Source: Streptomyces sp. NRRL S-455 (lineage in GTDB: Bacteria; Actinomycetota; Actinomycetes; Streptomycetales; Streptomycetaceae). From it: a stretch of 64,000 bases of DNA. The DNA is taken from the NCBI RefSeq assembly GCF_000717875.1, contig NZ_JOCT01000011.1, forward strand, positions 62,001-126,000. Reading direction: 5' to 3'. The position numbers and the translations under genes were made by a program. Positions 1 to 6,884 of this stretch are shown here, piece by piece (the stretch's first letter is position 1; each line of letters begins with the position of its first letter). The notes under the pieces are model-generated. The model was given only the letters and a program-made list of their open reading frames with translations. It did no database searches and was not told the DNA's origin.

Positions 1-1
1 C

Positions 2-280
2 ACCTTCGCAGAGCTCGTGGAGAAACAGCGCGCGGCAGACGAGGCGTACGCCCGCGTGCGGCAACTGCAGGACGCGTACGGCCCGCCCACCCAGACCAAG
101 TGGAGCGACCAGCAGACCACCACCTGGGAGACCGCCTGGCGTGCCTGGCGCGACCTCGCCCGCGACGTCCAGGCGGCGGTGACCGCGTACGCGAAGCAGG
201 AGGAGACATCGCGTCAGGAGATCGAGGCGCGGGTGAAGGAAGCGGTACGGCACGGGAGCGGCGGAGAGGACGGGGCTTGA
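2..280 (+). CDS. Hypothetical protein, 5'-truncated by window edge
   Basis: The frame is open from the first bases of the window, so the gene probably starts upstream; an internal GTG lies at 17. The visible 92 residues are very rich in Glu, Gln, Arg and Ala, with a Trp-rich centre (KWSDQQTTTWETAWRAW), and are predicted to be helical, perhaps a coiled coil. No signal peptide, membrane segment or catalytic motif is visible. I do not recognise the family. Real coding is likely from codon use, but function is unknown. Confidence 0.55.
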   Translation, partial: TFAELVEKQRAADEAYARVRQLQDAYGPPTQTKWSDQQTTTWETAWRAWRDLARDVQAAVTAYAKQEETSRQEIEARVKEAVRHGSGGEDGA

Positions 281-334
281 AGCGTGTCGCAGAAGGCAGT
301 GATCACGCAGCCTGAAGCGAGCGGTTGACGTGTG

Positions 335-445
335 TGGCCATCCGGCGCGGGCGAGGTCGTGCATGCGGGCGACGGCCTGGGTCGGCGTGGTGGAGGCCGA
401 CGCCGCGCTGCCGGCGGTCACGCAGGATCTTGTAGTTCTTCCTGT
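335..445 (-). pseudogene. Remnant of an IS5-type transposase C-terminus
   Basis: Read on the minus strand, this stretch gives RKNYKILRDRRQRGVGLHHA and then, after a frame change, AVARMHDLARAG. Both pieces match the C-terminal end of DDE transposases of the type also found at 53001-53772, whose end reads MKTWKILRDCHLKGEGVHHA then GIARMHNLAVAG. Only the tail survives; no terminal inverted repeat was found. It marks an old insertion on the left side of the tropolone locus. The 281-650 gap holds otherwise only the promoter of the next gene. Confidence 0.6.
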
Positions 446-545
446 GTCCTCCGCGCCGGCACGCGGTCCCCCGACCTCAAGATGTGATCCGGGTCGCCAT
501 GCCCGCGCCCTGTTCGTTCAGCATCCCCTGGCCATCCCTGCCCCG

Positions 546-574
546 TTGAATAGACGCGACGACTAGTCTAGTCT
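546..574 (+). promoter_or_regulatory. Promoter of the MFS exporter gene
   Basis: A -35 box TTGAAT (546-551) and a -10 box TAGTCT (569-574) are separated by exactly 17 bp, giving a predicted transcription start near 581. The same TAGTCT -10 with a 17-bp spacer appears at 15269-15297 in front of the second TetR gene. One operator overlaps the spacer and -10; a second covers the predicted start point. Confidence 0.6.
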
Positions 575-600
575 CTGGATTAGACGCAACGGTAAGTCTC
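551..600. promoter_or_regulatory. Two tandem 20-bp TetR-type operators
   Basis: Two pseudo-palindromes of the form TAGAC-N10-GTCTA lie at 551-570 (TAGACGCGACGACTAGTCTA, perfect ends) and 581-600 (TAGACGCAACGGTAAGTCTC). They are offset by exactly 30 bp, about three helical turns. A third copy, TAGACGCAACGGTGCGTATG, lies on the minus strand at 15274-15293. The shared sequence links the exporter promoter to the promoter of the second TetR gene. That a TetR paralog binds here is inference. Confidence 0.65.
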
Positions 601-650
601 GGCATGTGCCGCGCCTTTCCGCACTCAACCGCTCACGAGAGGCCACTTCA

Positions 651-1877
651 GTGGGGAACTCGACCGTCCGCGCCGTCGACCGGGCCGGCGCTCCAGAGAG
701 GGCACGCGGCGGCGGCCTCGCCGTGTTCAGCGTGGCCTTCGCCTTCTGGATCACCATGGCGGGCACCACCGCGCCCACCCCGCTCTACCCGCTGTACGGC
801 GAGGAGTTCGGCTTCACGCCGTTCACCGTGACCGTCGTCTTCGCCGTCTACGCGCTCGGCGTCGTCCTCGGGCTGCTGGTCTTCGGCCGGCTCTCGGACC
901 AGGTGGGACGCCGTCCCGTCCTGGTCGCGGCCACCCTGCTGTCCGTGGTCGCCGCGGTGGTCTTCCTGCTGACCCAGAGCGTCGCCGCGATGCTCGTCGC
1001 CCGGGTCGTGTCCGGCTTCTCCGCCGCCCTGGTGACCGGCGCCGCCACCGCCTCCCTCACGGAGCGGCTCGGGCAGCACAGCCGCATCAAGCCCGCCACC
1101 CTCGCGTTGTTCGCGAACATGGGCGGCCTCGCCTGCGGCACGCTGATCGCGGGGATCCTGGCGGACCTCGCGCCCTCCCCGCTGCGCACCCCCTGGGTCG
1201 TCATGCTCGTCCTCGCCGCCATCGGCACGCTCGGTGTCCTCGTGAACGGGGAGAGCTCCGCCCACCGTTCCGGCTTCTCGCTGCAGGTCCAGCCGCTGCA
1301 CGTCCCCGCCGAGATCCGCTCGGACTTCCTGCGCTCCGCGATGGCGGCGGGCGCGGGCTTCGCCGTGCTCGGCGTCCTGACCGCCGTGACGGGCCTGTTC
1401 CTGGGGACGGTGCTGCACGAGTCCAGCCACACCCTCACCGGACTCGTGGTCTTCATCGCCTTCGCCTGCACCGCCCTCGGACAGCTTCTCGTCCGCACCC
1501 TCAAGCCCGCCACCGCCCTGCCCGCCTCGTGCCTGGGCCTGATCGTCGCCTCCGGTCTGATCGCCGCCGCGATGGCCACCAGCACCCTGGGTCCGCTGCT
1601 CGTCGGTGCCGCGGTCAACGGACTGGCGACGGGCATCGCCGTCGGTCACGGCATCGGCGGCATCACCACGCGCAGCGCCCCCCAGCACCGGGGCGCCTCG
1701 GTCTCCACCTTCTTCGCCATCCTGTACTCGATGCTGGCGGTGCCCGCGATCGGTGTGGGCGTCCTGATCCGCGAGACCAGCCTCCGCCCGGCCGGCGAGA
1801 CGTTCAGCGCGGTGGTCGCCGCGCTCTCCCTCGGCGTCCTGCTCAGCCTGGTGCGGACCGGCCGGAAGGCCGCCTGA
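651..1877 (+). CDS. MFS drug exporter, probable tropolone efflux pump
   Basis: A 408-residue integral membrane protein of the major facilitator superfamily, with about 12 hydrophobic segments. The conserved loop 2-3 motif GRLSDQVGRRPVL is near residue 80. I start it at GTG 651, which has GAGAGG about 8 bases upstream; GTG 606 is in frame but would add a polar leader lacking a good ribosome site. It is driven by a promoter covered by two TetR-type operators and followed by a tetR gene, the usual layout of a drug-inducible exporter. Its place beside the trl genes suggests export of dihydroxytropolone, which is inference; substrate specificity cannot be read from the sequence. Confidence 0.85.
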   Translation: MGNSTVRAVDRAGAPERARGGGLAVFSVAFAFWITMAGTTAPTPLYPLYGEEFGFTPFTVTVVFAVYALGVVLGLLVFGRLSDQVGRRPVLVAATLLSVVAAVVFLLTQSVAAMLVARVVSGFSAALVTGAATASLTERLGQHSRIKPATLALFANMGGLACGTLIAGILADLAPSPLRTPWVVMLVLAAIGTLGVLVNGESSAHRSGFSLQVQPLHVPAEIRSDFLRSAMAAGAGFAVLGVLTAVTGLFLGTVLHESSHTLTGLVVFIAFACTALGQLLVRTLKPATALPASCLGLIVASGLIAAAMATSTLGPLLVGAAVNGLATGIAVGHGIGGITTRSAPQHRGASVSTFFAILYSMLAVPAIGVGVLIRETSLRPAGETFSAVVAALSLGVLLSLVRTGRKAA

Positions 1878-1914
1878 GCGGGCCTGCCGTGAACCGGTTC
1901 ACGGCAGGCCCGCT
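1877..1914 (+). terminator. Perfect 38-bp palindrome between exporter and tetR
   Basis: The 19 bases from 1877 are followed immediately by their exact reverse complement, so the transcript can form a 17-bp stem with a CCGG loop directly after the exporter stop codon. It lacks a U tract. It could terminate or attenuate transcription into the downstream tetR, or serve as a two-fold binding site. Both roles are inference. Confidence 0.6.
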
Positions 1915-1940
1915 GTGCCAGAATCACAGCGACGGACACG

Positions 1941-2612
1941 ATGCGAAGGGTTGACGGAACCATCAGCGCCATGCGGAAACCACCAGCGGCCGGCGAGAAG
2001 ACCACGGTCGTCAGCCGAACCGGCCCACGCCGCAGCGAGAGCGTCCGGCTCGCGGTGCTGCACGCCGCGGACGACCTCCTGGTCGAGCGGGGCTTCGCCG
2101 CCCTGACCATCGAGGGCATCGCCCAGCGCGCGGGGGTGGCCAAGCAGACGATCTACCGCTGGTGGAAGTCGAAGGTCGACATCCTCCTCGACACCCTCAC
2201 CGATGACGCCCGCGAGGCCCTGGAGTGGCGCGCGGACGAAAGCCGCGGCGTCGAGGAGGCCCTCACCTCCCATCTGCAGCGGGTGGCCGACTTCTTCGAG
2301 GAGCCCGCCGGCCAGGTACTGCTGGCCCTCCTGGGCCACGCCCAGCTGGACAGCGAGACGGCCGCGTCGCTGCGGGCCGGGTTCCTGAGGGAGCAGCGGG
2401 AGCGCGACATGGCCGGCCTGCGAGATCTCCTCGCCCGCGACCATGACCTGGCCGTCGACGACCGCACCCTCGACCACCTCGTGGATCTGCTGCTGGGTCC
2501 GCTGTACTACCGGGTCCTGGTCTCCGGTTCCCCCATCGACAAGGAACTGGTGGAGACGACGTCCCGTCTCGTCCTCGCGCTCGCCCGCGAGCCGTCGACC
2601 CGGAACCCCTGA
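1941..2612 (+). CDS. TetR-family regulator of the exporter (paralog of 15300-16031)
   Basis: A 223-residue TetR regulator. The N-terminal helix-turn-helix contains GVAKQTIYRWWKSKVDILLD near residues 65-85, followed by a C-terminal ligand domain ending DKELVETTSRLVLALAR. It is closely similar to the protein encoded at 15300-16031: both have GPRRSE before the first helix and AERAGVAKQTIYRWW or a near variant in the recognition helix. An alternative ATG lies at 1971; neither start has a strong ribosome site. It follows the exporter on the same strand across a strong hairpin. It probably represses the exporter and senses its substrate; the operators at 551-600 are the likely targets (inference). 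Confidence 0.85.
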   Translation: MRRVDGTISAMRKPPAAGEKTTVVSRTGPRRSESVRLAVLHAADDLLVERGFAALTIEGIAQRAGVAKQTIYRWWKSKVDILLDTLTDDAREALEWRADESRGVEEALTSHLQRVADFFEEPAGQVLLALLGHAQLDSETAASLRAGFLREQRERDMAGLRDLLARDHDLAVDDRTLDHLVDLLLGPLYYRVLVSGSPIDKELVETTSRLVLALAREPSTRNP

Positions 2613-2631
2613 CCTCGGACCGACCTGTGCG

Positions 2632-2662
2632 GGTGGCCCCCGACGTGTCGTCGGGGGCCACC
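2632..2662. terminator. Bidirectional terminator hairpin
   Basis: Fourteen-base arms beginning GGTGGCCCCCGACG and a three-base loop form a perfect hairpin between two convergent genes (tetR ending 2612 and the LuxR-type gene ending 2675). It can serve both strands. Confidence 0.75.
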
Positions 2663-2674
2663 GGCACGCGACGA

Positions 2675-2968
2675 TCAGTGCAGGCTGATGCAGCCGCTCC
2701 TGATCCCCTCGATAACCGCTTCGGTACGTGATGCCGCGCCCAGCTTGATGAAAATCGAGTGCAGATGGACCTTGACGGTGCGCTCGGAAATTCCTAGGAG
2801 TCGGGCGACCATCCTGTTGGAGTTCCCCTCCTTGATCCCGTTCAGGACCTGGCGCTCCCGCGGCGTGAGTGTCGATACCGTTCGGGCCGCCACGCGATCC
2901 GACAGCACCTGCTCGGGCTCCAGAGTGGCCACTAATGCCTCTGACGTCGGACGGGATGTGCGAGACAT
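2675..2968 (-). CDS. Small LuxR/GerE-type DNA-binding regulator
   Basis: A 97-residue protein that is little more than a GerE helix-turn-helix domain: LTPRERQVLNGIKEGNSN and the recognition stretch LLGISERTVKVHLHSIF occupy roughly residues 35-85. About 30 residues precede it, with no receiver or ligand domain. I use the ATG at 2968 because AGGGGGA lies just upstream; an in-frame ATG 30 bases earlier lacks such a site. Stand-alone GerE proteins control secondary metabolism or development in Streptomyces. Its position beside the trl cluster suggests a pathway role, but no target is visible. The region upstream is unusually AT-rich. Confidence 0.8.
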   Translation of the reverse strand: MSRTSRPTSEALVATLEPEQVLSDRVAARTVSTLTPRERQVLNGIKEGNSNRMVARLLGISERTVKVHLHSIFIKLGAASRTEAVIEGIRSGCISLH

Positions 2969-3244
2969 GTACTTCCCCCTGCCATGCATGGTCATCACTC
3001 ATCAAGACGTGCACGCGAGAGCCACTGCCCACGCAGCCGCATCTTCAACGATTACTCGTCGCGAAAACAGTATATGAGCGCCACCGAAAACCATGGATTA
3101 AACGTGAGTTACTTCATATGTAATGGTTGCACCCTAAACCTCCTCTCACCCGGACCGTCCGGGTAGCCGGAAGTGAGGATTCCACTCAAAGAAAAATGCA
3201 TGTTGCATACACTGCAGTGAATAAAGTGTCGAACGATCAATAAA
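2969..3244. other. AT-rich non-coding region upstream of the LuxR-type gene
   Basis: This stretch is far lower in GC than its surroundings. It contains small palindromes, ACCCGGACCGTCCGGGT (3149-3165), ATGCATGTTGCAT and CACTGCAGTG (around 3200-3217), and no credible reading frame. It probably contains the promoter of the minus-strand regulator gene; I cannot assign boxes with confidence. Confidence 0.4.
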
Positions 3245-3419
3245 GTGGAACTCGTAGGCGGAATACCGTCTCGCACCTCATCATTCGTTTTCCGTGCGGG
3301 GAGTGCGGCGCCTACCTCTTCATCCACTCCGACCTGGGCACCGGTCGGCTCGACGTCTCGCAGACCCTGGTGGCGGTGGCCTGTTTTCGACGTGCTCGCA
3401 CAAGAATGTCTTCCTCTCT

Positions 3420-3610
3420 GTCTCCGAAGCTTCTCGACATCACCAGGAATCGCGGACATCGGCCGAATACTTTGCGCATGGGTGCATCCATATAGCGGCG
3501 GCGCTCCGGGACAATGGTTCGGGAAAGCTGTACACCGTTGATCTCCACGAAGGAAACGAATACGCCGAGGTGATCGTGGGTGAGGCGGTGGAGGTGATGT
3601 CTTCGTTCCC
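3420..3610 (+). pseudogene. Possible SAM methyltransferase remnant
   Basis: One frame reads HIAAALRDNGSGKLYTVDLH and continues with a Glu/Val-rich stretch. This resembles motif I to motif II of class I SAM-dependent methyltransferases (AAALRDNGGG-L-T-V/E-L/D-H). The frame before and after loses resemblance, there is no start with a ribosome site, and no complete domain can be built. The call rests on a short match only; it could be chance or intergenic decay. Confidence 0.25.
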
Positions 3611-3670
3611 CGAGCGGATCGGCCTCCCGACGTCGTCCGCGTCTCCGAGCCCCGGTCACGCCGTCGCGCT

Positions 3671-4062
3671 GTGGACCGCTTTGAGCGGTGGCGGCAGTTC
3701 GCGGTCGAACTGCGCCGGGAACAGCCGTTGCCGGACCCCCGGGTATTCCGCCACTCCGGAATGCGCGCCGGGACCCTCGGCATCAATCGTGTCCTTCGTC
3801 GCGATGTACTCCTTCTTCTTTCTCAACGGCCAGTACCTGATGAACGTCAAGGCTGCGGGCTGCTCGTGGCCGTCGTCGCTGTGCGGCCCCTGCACCGCAC
3901 CCCGCGGCCCGCCTCCCGGCGCAGGTACGGGAGGCGTTCACCACGGGAATGGCCGAGTCGTTGCGGTTGATCGGCCTCCTGTTGCTGGTGGCGGCGCTCC
4001 TGGTCATAGCGTGGCTGCGTCCCCACGCCGGAGAGCCGACCACGTCCCAGGAGAAGCATTGA
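3671..4062 (+). pseudogene. Decayed DHA2 (EmrB/QacA-type) MFS exporter
   Basis: Three frames in succession give pieces of a 14-helix drug exporter. Frame 2 has REQPLPDPRVFRHSGMRAGT (loop before helix 9), frame 3 has SFVAMYSFFFLNGQYLMNV (the FFLNGQYLQ-V helix), and frame 1 ends with AQVREAFTTGMAESLRLIG, LLLLVAALLVIAWLRP and a stop at 4060-4062. The middle is deleted and at least two frameshifts are needed. The final stop overlaps the TTG start of the LysR gene, so the two were once translationally coupled. Confidence 0.7.
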
Positions 4063-5117
4063 GCCCAACCGGTGTCGACGACCCCGGCCAGGACGGCGAC
4101 TGGGCGGGCGAGCTGCCCGGCGCCCCGGCGTCCCGTGTGGACATGCGGCTGTTGCCCGCCCTTGACGCCCTGTTGCAGGAGGGGAGCGTCACCGGGGCGG
4201 CCGAGCGGCTGGCGCTGTCCCCGCCCGCCATGAGCCGTGCGCTGTCCAAGATCCGGCGCACGCTCGGCGACCCCGTGCTGGTGCGGGCCGGGCGCGGTCT
4301 GGTCCCCACGCCGAGGGCGCTGGAGCTCCAGCCCAAGGTGCGGGCCCTGATGCGGGAGGCCGAAGCCCTCCTCGCCCCGAGCCGGCAGGAGGACCTCTCG
4401 CAGGTCAGCAGGACCCTGACCATCGTCGCGGACGAGGCCTACGCCGCGGTGCTGGCTCCGGCGCTGCTGAACCGGGCCAGCGCGGAGGTGCCGCTCGCCC
4501 GGTTCACGTTCACGGTGGAGAGCACCCACGGCAGCGCGCCGTTGCGGGAGGGTGCCGTGGACATCGAGGTGGGGATCATCGACGAGTGCAGCCCGGAACT
4601 GCGGATCGAACCGCTCTTCGAGGACCGGTTCGTCGGAGTGGCGCGATCCGGACATCCTCTGCTGACCGCGGCGGTGAGCGCGCAGGCGTTCACCTCGGTC
4701 CGGCACGTCAGCGTCTCCCGCAAGGGCCGTATGACGGGTCCGATCGACGGTGCGCTGCACGCGCGCGGTCTGCGACGGGACGTCATCGCCTCCGTGCCGA
4801 ACTACGGTGAGGCGTTGCTGATGATCGCGTCGAGCGACCTGGTGACCGCGATGCCCCACTCGCTCGCCGCCAGCGCGCGGCAGTCCGTGGGCATCGAGCT
4901 GTTCGACCTTCCGGTGGAGACCGACCCCATCAACATCTGTCAGGCCTGGCACCCCCGCCACGAGACCGAGCCCGTGCATGTGTGGCTGCGGCACGCCGTC
5001 CGCGCCGCGCTCACCCGGTCGGCGCCCCCGGCCCGGCCCGGCGGACGGTGCTCAGGTCCGTCCGCCGGTCAGGAGGCGGACCGGGCCGTCGAGCAGGACG
5101 TCGACGGCCGACGGTGA
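4059..5117 (+). CDS. LysR-family transcriptional regulator
   Basis: A 352-residue LysR regulator. The N-terminal winged helix-turn-helix includes DALLQEGSVTGAAERLALSP and PAMSRALSKIRRTLGDPVLV near residues 35-75, followed by a substrate-binding domain with RTLTIVADEAYAAVLAP. I choose TTG 4059 because CAGGAGAAG lies immediately upstream; the frame further upstream belongs to the dead exporter. The last 66 bases overlap the 3' end of the convergent tetR gene, and the C-terminus beyond about residue 330 (SAPPARPGG...) looks like an extension into it. LysR proteins usually activate neighbouring genes with a small-molecule inducer. It may control the trl genes, but no T-N11-A box was identified. 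Confidence 0.85.
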   Translation: MSPTGVDDPGQDGDWAGELPGAPASRVDMRLLPALDALLQEGSVTGAAERLALSPPAMSRALSKIRRTLGDPVLVRAGRGLVPTPRALELQPKVRALMREAEALLAPSRQEDLSQVSRTLTIVADEAYAAVLAPALLNRASAEVPLARFTFTVESTHGSAPLREGAVDIEVGIIDECSPELRIEPLFEDRFVGVARSGHPLLTAAVSAQAFTSVRHVSVSRKGRMTGPIDGALHARGLRRDVIASVPNYGEALLMIASSDLVTAMPHSLAASARQSVGIELFDLPVETDPINICQAWHPRHETEPVHVWLRHAVRAALTRSAPPARPGGRCSGPSAGQEADRAVEQDVDGRR

Positions 5118-5675
5118 CGGCGGCCCCGCCCCGTCGCCGGGGCCGCCCCGCTCCACGGCGGCGGCGACGACCGCGCCGACCAGGAGCCGGGCGGCGAGCC
5201 GGGGAGCGATGTCGCCGCGCACGTCGCCCTGCGCCACGGCCCGTTCCAGCAGATCGGCCAGCCGCCGGACCACCTCGTCACGGCCCACGGCGTCGGGGGC
5301 CAGCGGGCCGGGCTCGCCGTCCGGTCCCCAGAACAGGGCGTACCGGCCCGGGCCGGCCGCCGCCGCGCCGGCCAGCCCGCGCAGCAGCCCGGTGAGTTCG
5401 TCGACGGGCCGGCCCGTCCCGGCCGCGCTCGCGGCCAGCAGCGCCCGCACGTCCGCGCGGACCGGCCCGGTGATCGCGCGCAGCAGCTCGGCCTTGCCCG
5501 TCACGTGGCGGTACAGCGCCGCCTTGGTGAAGCCGAGGCGGGCGGCGATGTCGCTCATGCTCGTCGCGTCGTAGCCCCGCTCGTGGAACAAGGCCGTCGC
5601 GGCCGTGAGGACGTCCTCACGGCCGCGACGGAGGCGGGGCGATGGTGTCGCCGTCGTGGCCGGTGGCGGGTTCAC
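5052..5675 (-). CDS. TetR-family regulator, coupled to trlH
   Basis: A 207-residue TetR regulator. The HTH reads MSDIAARLGFTKAALYRHV near residues 40-60, preceded by TAATALFHERGYDATS, and is followed by a Gly/Ala-rich ligand domain. GTG 5675 is chosen because it overlaps the trlH stop (GTGA), a standard coupling signal. It is the last gene of the minus-strand trlG-like/trlH unit, so it is probably co-transcribed with the pathway genes. It is not closely related to the two paralogous TetR proteins at 1941 and 15300. It overlaps the LysR gene tail to tail by 66 bp. Confidence 0.82.
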   Translation of the reverse strand: MNPPPATTATPSPRLRRGREDVLTAATALFHERGYDATSMSDIAARLGFTKAALYRHVTGKAELLRAITGPVRADVRALLAASAAGTGRPVDELTGLLRGLAGAAAAGPGRYALFWGPDGEPGPLAPDAVGRDEVVRRLADLLERAVAQGDVRGDIAPRLAARLLVGAVVAAAVERGGPGDGAGPPSPSAVDVLLDGPVRLLTGGRT

Positions 5676-6883
5676 CGCGGTGACCGCCCCCGGCACATCT
5701 CCAGCAGCGCCTCGGCGACGCCCGCTCCGCCCTCCCCCAGCTCCTCGGCGTACCGGCCCCGGATGGAGACCTCGCGCCCGGAGTCGACGTGGGAGCCGCC
5801 GCTTCCGGTACGGATCCGCTGGATCTCCCGGGAGGTCTCCAGCCGCTGCTTGAGCGTGCCGATGAGGAAGCGGTCCAGGGCGTCGATCTGTTCGCGCAGC
5901 CGGGCGATGTCCCCGGACGCGGACTCCGTCGAGCCGTCTGCTTCGGAGGTGATCTCGGTGCGCATCGTCTTGCTCCGTTCGTACGACGGGACATGGGCCG
6001 CCGAGGGGTACGACCCGAGGGACCTCAGCCCGGGCACGCGCAGCCGCAGCAGGCCGACGGCGCGTGCGGTCGCGGGCCGGTCGGTGCCGCCCGGGCAGTC
6101 GGCGAACAGGACCGATCCGCTGCGTCCGTCGGACACGGCCCGCAGGGACACGGCCCGCAGGAAGGGGTGGCGCCGCAGGCCGTCCACCAGCCCGTCGACG
6201 TCCTCCGGCCGGCCCTGGAGACGCCCGACCAGCGACGTGCGGTCGGCCCGGGCCGGGTGCGGGGTGCCCGGTCCGCCGGGGCGCGCGCACAGCAGGAACC
6301 GGGTGGCCGCGCCGGCGGTGTCCTGTATCCCGGTGACCAGGACCTGGAGACCGTAGGGGGCGGCGGTGAAGTCACCGGCCACGGCGGCGTCGCACTCCCC
6401 GTCCCTGACCCGGCGCGCGGCCTCGGCGTTGGACGGCGCCGGGATCCACCGCGCCCGCGGCACGCGCCTGTCGAGCCATCCCGCGACCTGCGTCCCGGCG
6501 TGCGGATGGCCGCTCACCGTGCCCACCCGCGCGAGGGGCGTGCCGGGGCGGACCAGCAGGGCGAACTCGACGGGGAGCACGACCTCCCTGAGCACGGTCA
6601 GCGCGGGTGACTCGGCGAGCGCGCGCACCGTGTCCGCGACGACGCCGGCCACCGTGTTGTGCACGGGCAGCATCGCCGCGTCCACGGCGTCCCGGCACAC
6701 CAGGGCCAGGGCGTCCGCGGCGGTGGCGGCCGGTGCCAGCGGGGAGCCCGCGGCCTCCGGGAGCGAGCGCAGGGCCAGCTCGGTGAAGGTGCCCTGCGGG
6801 CCCAGATAGGCGAACCGCCGCTCCGGGTACGGGAGTCGGCCCGGCGCGGGCCGCGCCGGGGTGTCCGGTACCGGCGTCCTCAT
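5672..6883 (-). CDS. trlH: TrlH: prephenate dehydratase-chorismate mutase fusion
   Basis: A 403-residue bifunctional enzyme supplying phenylpyruvate. The N-terminal prephenate dehydratase domain starts FAYLGPQGTFTELALRSLPE, has AMLPVHNTVAGVV, and carries the catalytic TRF motif in GAATRFLLCAR. A degenerate ACT-like segment follows (residues about 210-290). The last ~95 residues are an AroQ chorismate mutase (LREQIDALDRFLIGTLKQRL). This order is the reverse of E. coli PheA and matches the unusual TrlH described for Streptomyces dihydroxytropolone biosynthesis. An ATG inside the frame (MRTEITSEADG, GGAG upstream) might also give a free mutase. The gene starts two bases past the AfsA-like gene and overlaps tetR. 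Confidence 0.92.
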   Translation of the reverse strand: MRTPVPDTPARPAPGRLPYPERRFAYLGPQGTFTELALRSLPEAAGSPLAPAATAADALALVCRDAVDAAMLPVHNTVAGVVADTVRALAESPALTVLREVVLPVEFALLVRPGTPLARVGTVSGHPHAGTQVAGWLDRRVPRARWIPAPSNAEAARRVRDGECDAAVAGDFTAAPYGLQVLVTGIQDTAGAATRFLLCARPGGPGTPHPARADRTSLVGRLQGRPEDVDGLVDGLRRHPFLRAVSLRAVSDGRSGSVLFADCPGGTDRPATARAVGLLRLRVPGLRSLGSYPSAAHVPSYERSKTMRTEITSEADGSTESASGDIARLREQIDALDRFLIGTLKQRLETSREIQRIRTGSGGSHVDSGREVSIRGRYAEELGEGGAGVAEALLEMCRGRSPR

Positions 6884-6884
6884 G

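Noticed and set aside
648..1688. Long minus-strand open frame opposite the exporter (346 codons)
   Set aside because: Low-complexity Gly/Glu/Asp/Arg product typical of antisense frames in high-GC DNA; no homology, and the plus strand encodes a clear MFS protein.
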